Assembly (NCBI RefSeq): GCF_003935425.1
Contig: NZ_RHQN01000004.1
Span: 413,320-477,319 of the forward strand
Source: Pseudomonas sp. v388
Lineage (GTDB): Bacteria; Pseudomonadota; Gammaproteobacteria; Pseudomonadales; Pseudomonadaceae
Length of the DNA: 64,000 nucleotides
Direction: 5' to 3'
A program made the translations under genes and the position numbers. The notes under the pieces are model-generated. The model was not told the origin of the DNA, made no database searches, and worked only from the letters and a program-made list of their open reading frames with translations. Of the stretch, positions 62,076-64,000 are shown in pieces (within the stretch, counting starts at the first letter, position 1; each line of letters opens with the position of its first letter).

Positions 62076-62097
62076 CAGGAGCGAGCTTGCTCGCGAC
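62076..62097. repeat. REP-like unit
   Basis: AGGAGCGAGCTTGCTCGCGA is a single short palindrome of the same class as the right arm at 42783-42807. It lies in the intergenic region of the NTF2-like and AraC genes. Confidence 0.6.
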
Positions 62098-62180
62098 GGG
62101 CCCGGAACGGATATGCAACACTGGTCTTTCGTCGCCGGTATGCGTGGAATGAATACACACGAATGAACACAGGAGAAGGC

Positions 62181-63077
62181 ATGGACTCCCTGGAGATACT
62201 GGTCGATATCATCGCTCGTCACGCGCCTGCCGACGGCGTCTATCAAACCACCATTCCGGGCGTCAGCCTGGTTCGTTCGGCCGCACCGACCATGCCCATG
62301 CCGGCGGTCTACGAGCCGACGCTGTGTCTGGTCGCCCAAGGGCGCAAGCAAGCGATGCTCGGCACCACGGCCTATGTCTATGACCCTGCAAAATACCTGG
62401 TGGCGTCCGTGGAGTTGCCGGTGATGGGTTCGGTCATCGTCGCGAGCCAGACGCAGCCTTACCTGTGCCTGGTCCTCAATCTGGATATGACCGAACTGAG
62501 TGACCTGGCCCTGCGCTATCCGACTCAGGAGCAGAACCCCGACGTGCCCGTGACGGGCATTGCGCTGAACGACACCAGCCCCGAACTGCTGGATGCGGCG
62601 GTACGGCTCGCCAGATTGCTGGACACGCCCGAGGATATCGACGCGCTGGCGCCGCTGGTGGTTCGCGAAATGCTGTATCGGCTGCTGACCGGCAACGGCA
62701 ATAGCCTGATCCGGCAGCTGGCCCGCGCCGACAGTCGCCTGAATCAGATCGCCAAAGCCATTGCCTGGTTGCGCAGCCACTACAGCGAACCCTGCCGGAT
62801 CGACGACATTGCCGATCTTGCAGGCATGAGCCGCTCGACGTTCCACACCCATTTCAAGGCGGTCACGTCGATGAGCCCGTTGAAATTCCGTGGCCAGTTG
62901 CGCCTTCAGGAAGCCCGCCGGCTGATGGTAGCCGAAGCGCTGGACGCCGCAGACGCCGGCTACCGGGTCGGCTATGAAAGCCCGTCGCAATTCAGCCGCC
63001 ATTACCTGCGCATGTTCGGGCTGCCTCCTGCCCGGGATGCGTGGCGGTTGCGCGGCGCGACGCAGGCGACGGGCTGA
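62181..63077 (+). CDS. AraC-family transcriptional regulator
   Basis: This 298-residue regulator has an AraC_N (PF06719-type) cupin-like N-terminal domain (PTLCLVAQGRKQAMLGTTAY) and a C-terminal double helix-turn-helix (ADLAGMSRSTFHTHFKAVTS and YRVGYESPSQFSRHYLRMFG). ATG 62181 with AGGAG 5 bases before is the likely start; ATG 62163 is possible. It is divergent from the NTF2-like gene, which suggests a regulator-target pair. Confidence 0.9.
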   Translation: MDSLEILVDIIARHAPADGVYQTTIPGVSLVRSAAPTMPMPAVYEPTLCLVAQGRKQAMLGTTAYVYDPAKYLVASVELPVMGSVIVASQTQPYLCLVLNLDMTELSDLALRYPTQEQNPDVPVTGIALNDTSPELLDAAVRLARLLDTPEDIDALAPLVVREMLYRLLTGNGNSLIRQLARADSRLNQIAKAIAWLRSHYSEPCRIDDIADLAGMSRSTFHTHFKAVTSMSPLKFRGQLRLQEARRLMVAEALDAADAGYRVGYESPSQFSRHYLRMFGLPPARDAWRLRGATQATG

Positions 63078-63154
63078 TCACTCACGCCTGAGGCGCTCTG
63101 CGCTGCCCGTGCTCTGATGCTCAAGCGATTTTGCATAAACAGGCGCCGTGTGTT

Positions 63155-63184
63155 TATATCTGGATATTCGTTTATCCACATATA
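63155..63184. promoter_or_regulatory. Near-perfect palindrome upstream of arsR (operator)
   Basis: TATATCTGGATA (63155-63166) is repeated in inverted form as TATCCACATATA (63173-63184), 11 of 12 positions pairing, spacer TTCGTT. It lies 14 bases before the arsR start, where an ArsR dimer would block transcription. Confidence 0.8.
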
Positions 63185-63198
63185 CTGAGTCGCGCGTC

Positions 63199-63549
63199 AT
63201 GCCGCTGGCACCCCACACCTTCTTCAAATGCCTGGGCGACGAGACCCGCGCCCGGATCATGCTCATGCTTTCTACCGAGGGCGAGCTGTGCGTTTGCGAG
63301 TTGATCTGGGCGCTGGATGACAATCAGTCAAAGGTGTCAAGGCACCTGGCGCAGCTTCGCGCCTGCGGATTGCTGGCCGATCGCCGGCAAGGTCAGTGGG
63401 TTTACTACCGATTGCATCCGGCGCTCGAACAATGGGCACTGGATGTTCTGCAAATAACCGCGCAAGCCCACCCGTCCTGGCTCCACGACCAGCAAGGACG
63501 GTTGGCTTGCATGCAAGACAGGCCTGTACGCCAGGCCTCTTGCTGCTGA
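63199..63549 (+). CDS. arsR: ArsR-family arsenic-responsive repressor
   Basis: This 116-residue winged-helix repressor releases DNA when As(III)/Sb(III) binds. The metal site is C31-V-C33 in [11 protein letters not shown]; recognition helix is in [20 protein letters not shown]. The C-terminal CC pair (residues 115-116) could be a further ligand. The operator palindrome lies just upstream and arsB starts 22 bases after the stop. An earlier start is possible as the frame opens at 63148, inside the operator. Confidence 0.92.
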   Translation: MPLAPHTFFKCLGDETRARIMLMLSTEGELCVCELIWALDDNQSKVSRHLAQLRACGLLADRRQGQWVYYRLHPALEQWALDVLQITAQAHPSWLHDQQGRLACMQDRPVRQASCC

Positions 63550-63571
63550 CCTTCTGATCCGGAACCCAAGC

Positions 63572-64000
63572 ATGCTCATTGCCGCGTCGATTTTTGTACT
63601 AACGCTTCTGCTCGTCATTTGGCAGCCGGCCGGTCTGGGCGTCGGCTGGAGTGCGACAGCCGGCGCCCTGCTGGCACTGCTGACGGGTGTGGTCAGCCTG
63701 GGTGATGTCCCGGTGGTGTGGCATATCGTCTGGAACGCGACCGCGACCTTCATTGCCGTGATCATCATCAGCCTGCTGCTTGATGAAGCAGGGTTCTTCA
63801 ACTGGGCGGCGCTGCATGTCGCCCGCTGGGGAGGCGGGAAAGGCCGACGTCTTTTTGCCTTGATGATCTTGCTCGGCGCAGCCGTTTCAGCCCTGTTCGC
63901 CAACGACGGGGCCGCACTTATCCTTACCCCCATCGTCATAGCGATGCTGACAGCGCTGCGCTTCAGCCCTGCCTCCACACTGGCATTCGTGATGGCGGCA
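63572..64000 (+). CDS. arsB: Arsenite efflux pump ArsB (cut by window end)
   Basis: The open frame from ATG 63572 runs to base 64000 without a stop, so only the first 143 residues are seen. [20 protein letters not shown] at the start, [20 protein letters not shown] and [20 protein letters not shown] are typical of ArsB (ion transporter superfamily). It exports arsenite/antimonite using the proton gradient. It follows arsR by 22 bases; arsC or arsH probably lies beyond the window. Confidence 0.95.
   Translation, partial: MLIAASIFVLTLLLVIWQPAGLGVGWSATAGALLALLTGVVSLGDVPVVWHIVWNATATFIAVIIISLLLDEAGFFNWAALHVARWGGGKGRRLFALMILLGAAVSALFANDGAALILTPIVIAMLTALRFSPASTLAFVMAA

Overview
The window looks like a chromosomal segment of a Pseudomonas species close to the P. 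fluorescens / P. putida lineage. The main reasons are the pseudomonad arginine succinyltransferase (aru/ast) and arginine-ornithine transport (aot) operons with an AraC-type ArgR, the alaS-lysC-rsmA-tRNA block, phhABC, a DUF2790 small exported protein, an OprD porin and a cpx locus arranged as in P. aeruginosa. DNA is high-GC throughout. I see no prophage, insertion sequence, integrase or CRISPR array, and no clearly broken gene. Species assignment is inference.

Bases 1-5800 (minus strand) carry tRNA-Arg(ACG), tRNA-Ser(GCT), an RsmA/CsrA-type regulator, aspartate kinase (with an in-frame start that could give a separate beta subunit), alanyl-tRNA synthetase and a threonine aldolase. Bases 6000-6812 (plus strand) hold an FMN riboswitch, a candidate Shine-Dalgarno-sequestering hairpin and a lone lumazine synthase gene. 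Bases 6945-20241 (minus strand) form one long arginine block: aotJ-aotQ-aotM-aotO-aotP-argR takes up arginine/ornithine and makes the regulator, then astC-aruF-aruG-astD-astB-(95-aa protein)-astE degrades arginine to glutamate and succinate. Sequences matching the ArgR consensus TGTCGC-N8-AA lie upstream of aotJ and of astC.

Bases 20700-31600 hold acetyl-CoA synthetase, a DUF2790 protein, the phenylalanine hydroxylase operon phhABC, two small unannotated ORFs, an MFS transporter, ArfB, an AroP-type permease, RluB and a DUF1289 protein. Bases 31700-35800 are a housekeeping cluster: scpA/scpB, a YciO-like protein, an RNase AM-like PHP phosphoesterase, YciB and YciI. Bases 35900-39200 are a cpx envelope-stress locus: a coiled-coil membrane protein, cpxR, a Spy/CpxP-like periplasmic protein with a CpxR-box-like element upstream, and cpxA. 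After it come a nitroreductase, trkH, an Mpo1-like protein, an LpxH-like phosphatase, an EamA transporter, a SelT/W/H-like redox protein and an OprD porin.

Bases 45400-64000 are more accessory: a LysR regulator divergent from an exported esterase, an MscS channel with a cyclic-nucleotide-binding domain, a pirin, a diguanylate cyclase, an exported M20 peptidase divergent from a sugar transporter, a LetAB/PqiAB-like lipid-transport system (six MCE domains plus two separate half-size PqiA/LetA proteins), a TonB-dependent receptor with a TTG start, a small lipoprotein, an exported NTF2-like protein divergent from an AraC regulator, and the start of an arsenic operon (arsR with a near-perfect operator palindrome, arsB cut by the window end). 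Short inverted repeats of the pseudomonad REP kind occur in at least six intergenic regions.

No wholly unknown multi-gene system stands out. The best leads are the lysC internal start, the ribH2 expression platform, the CpxR-box/CpxP arrangement with its extra coiled-coil gene, the split-LetA MCE system and the two small ORFs after phhC.
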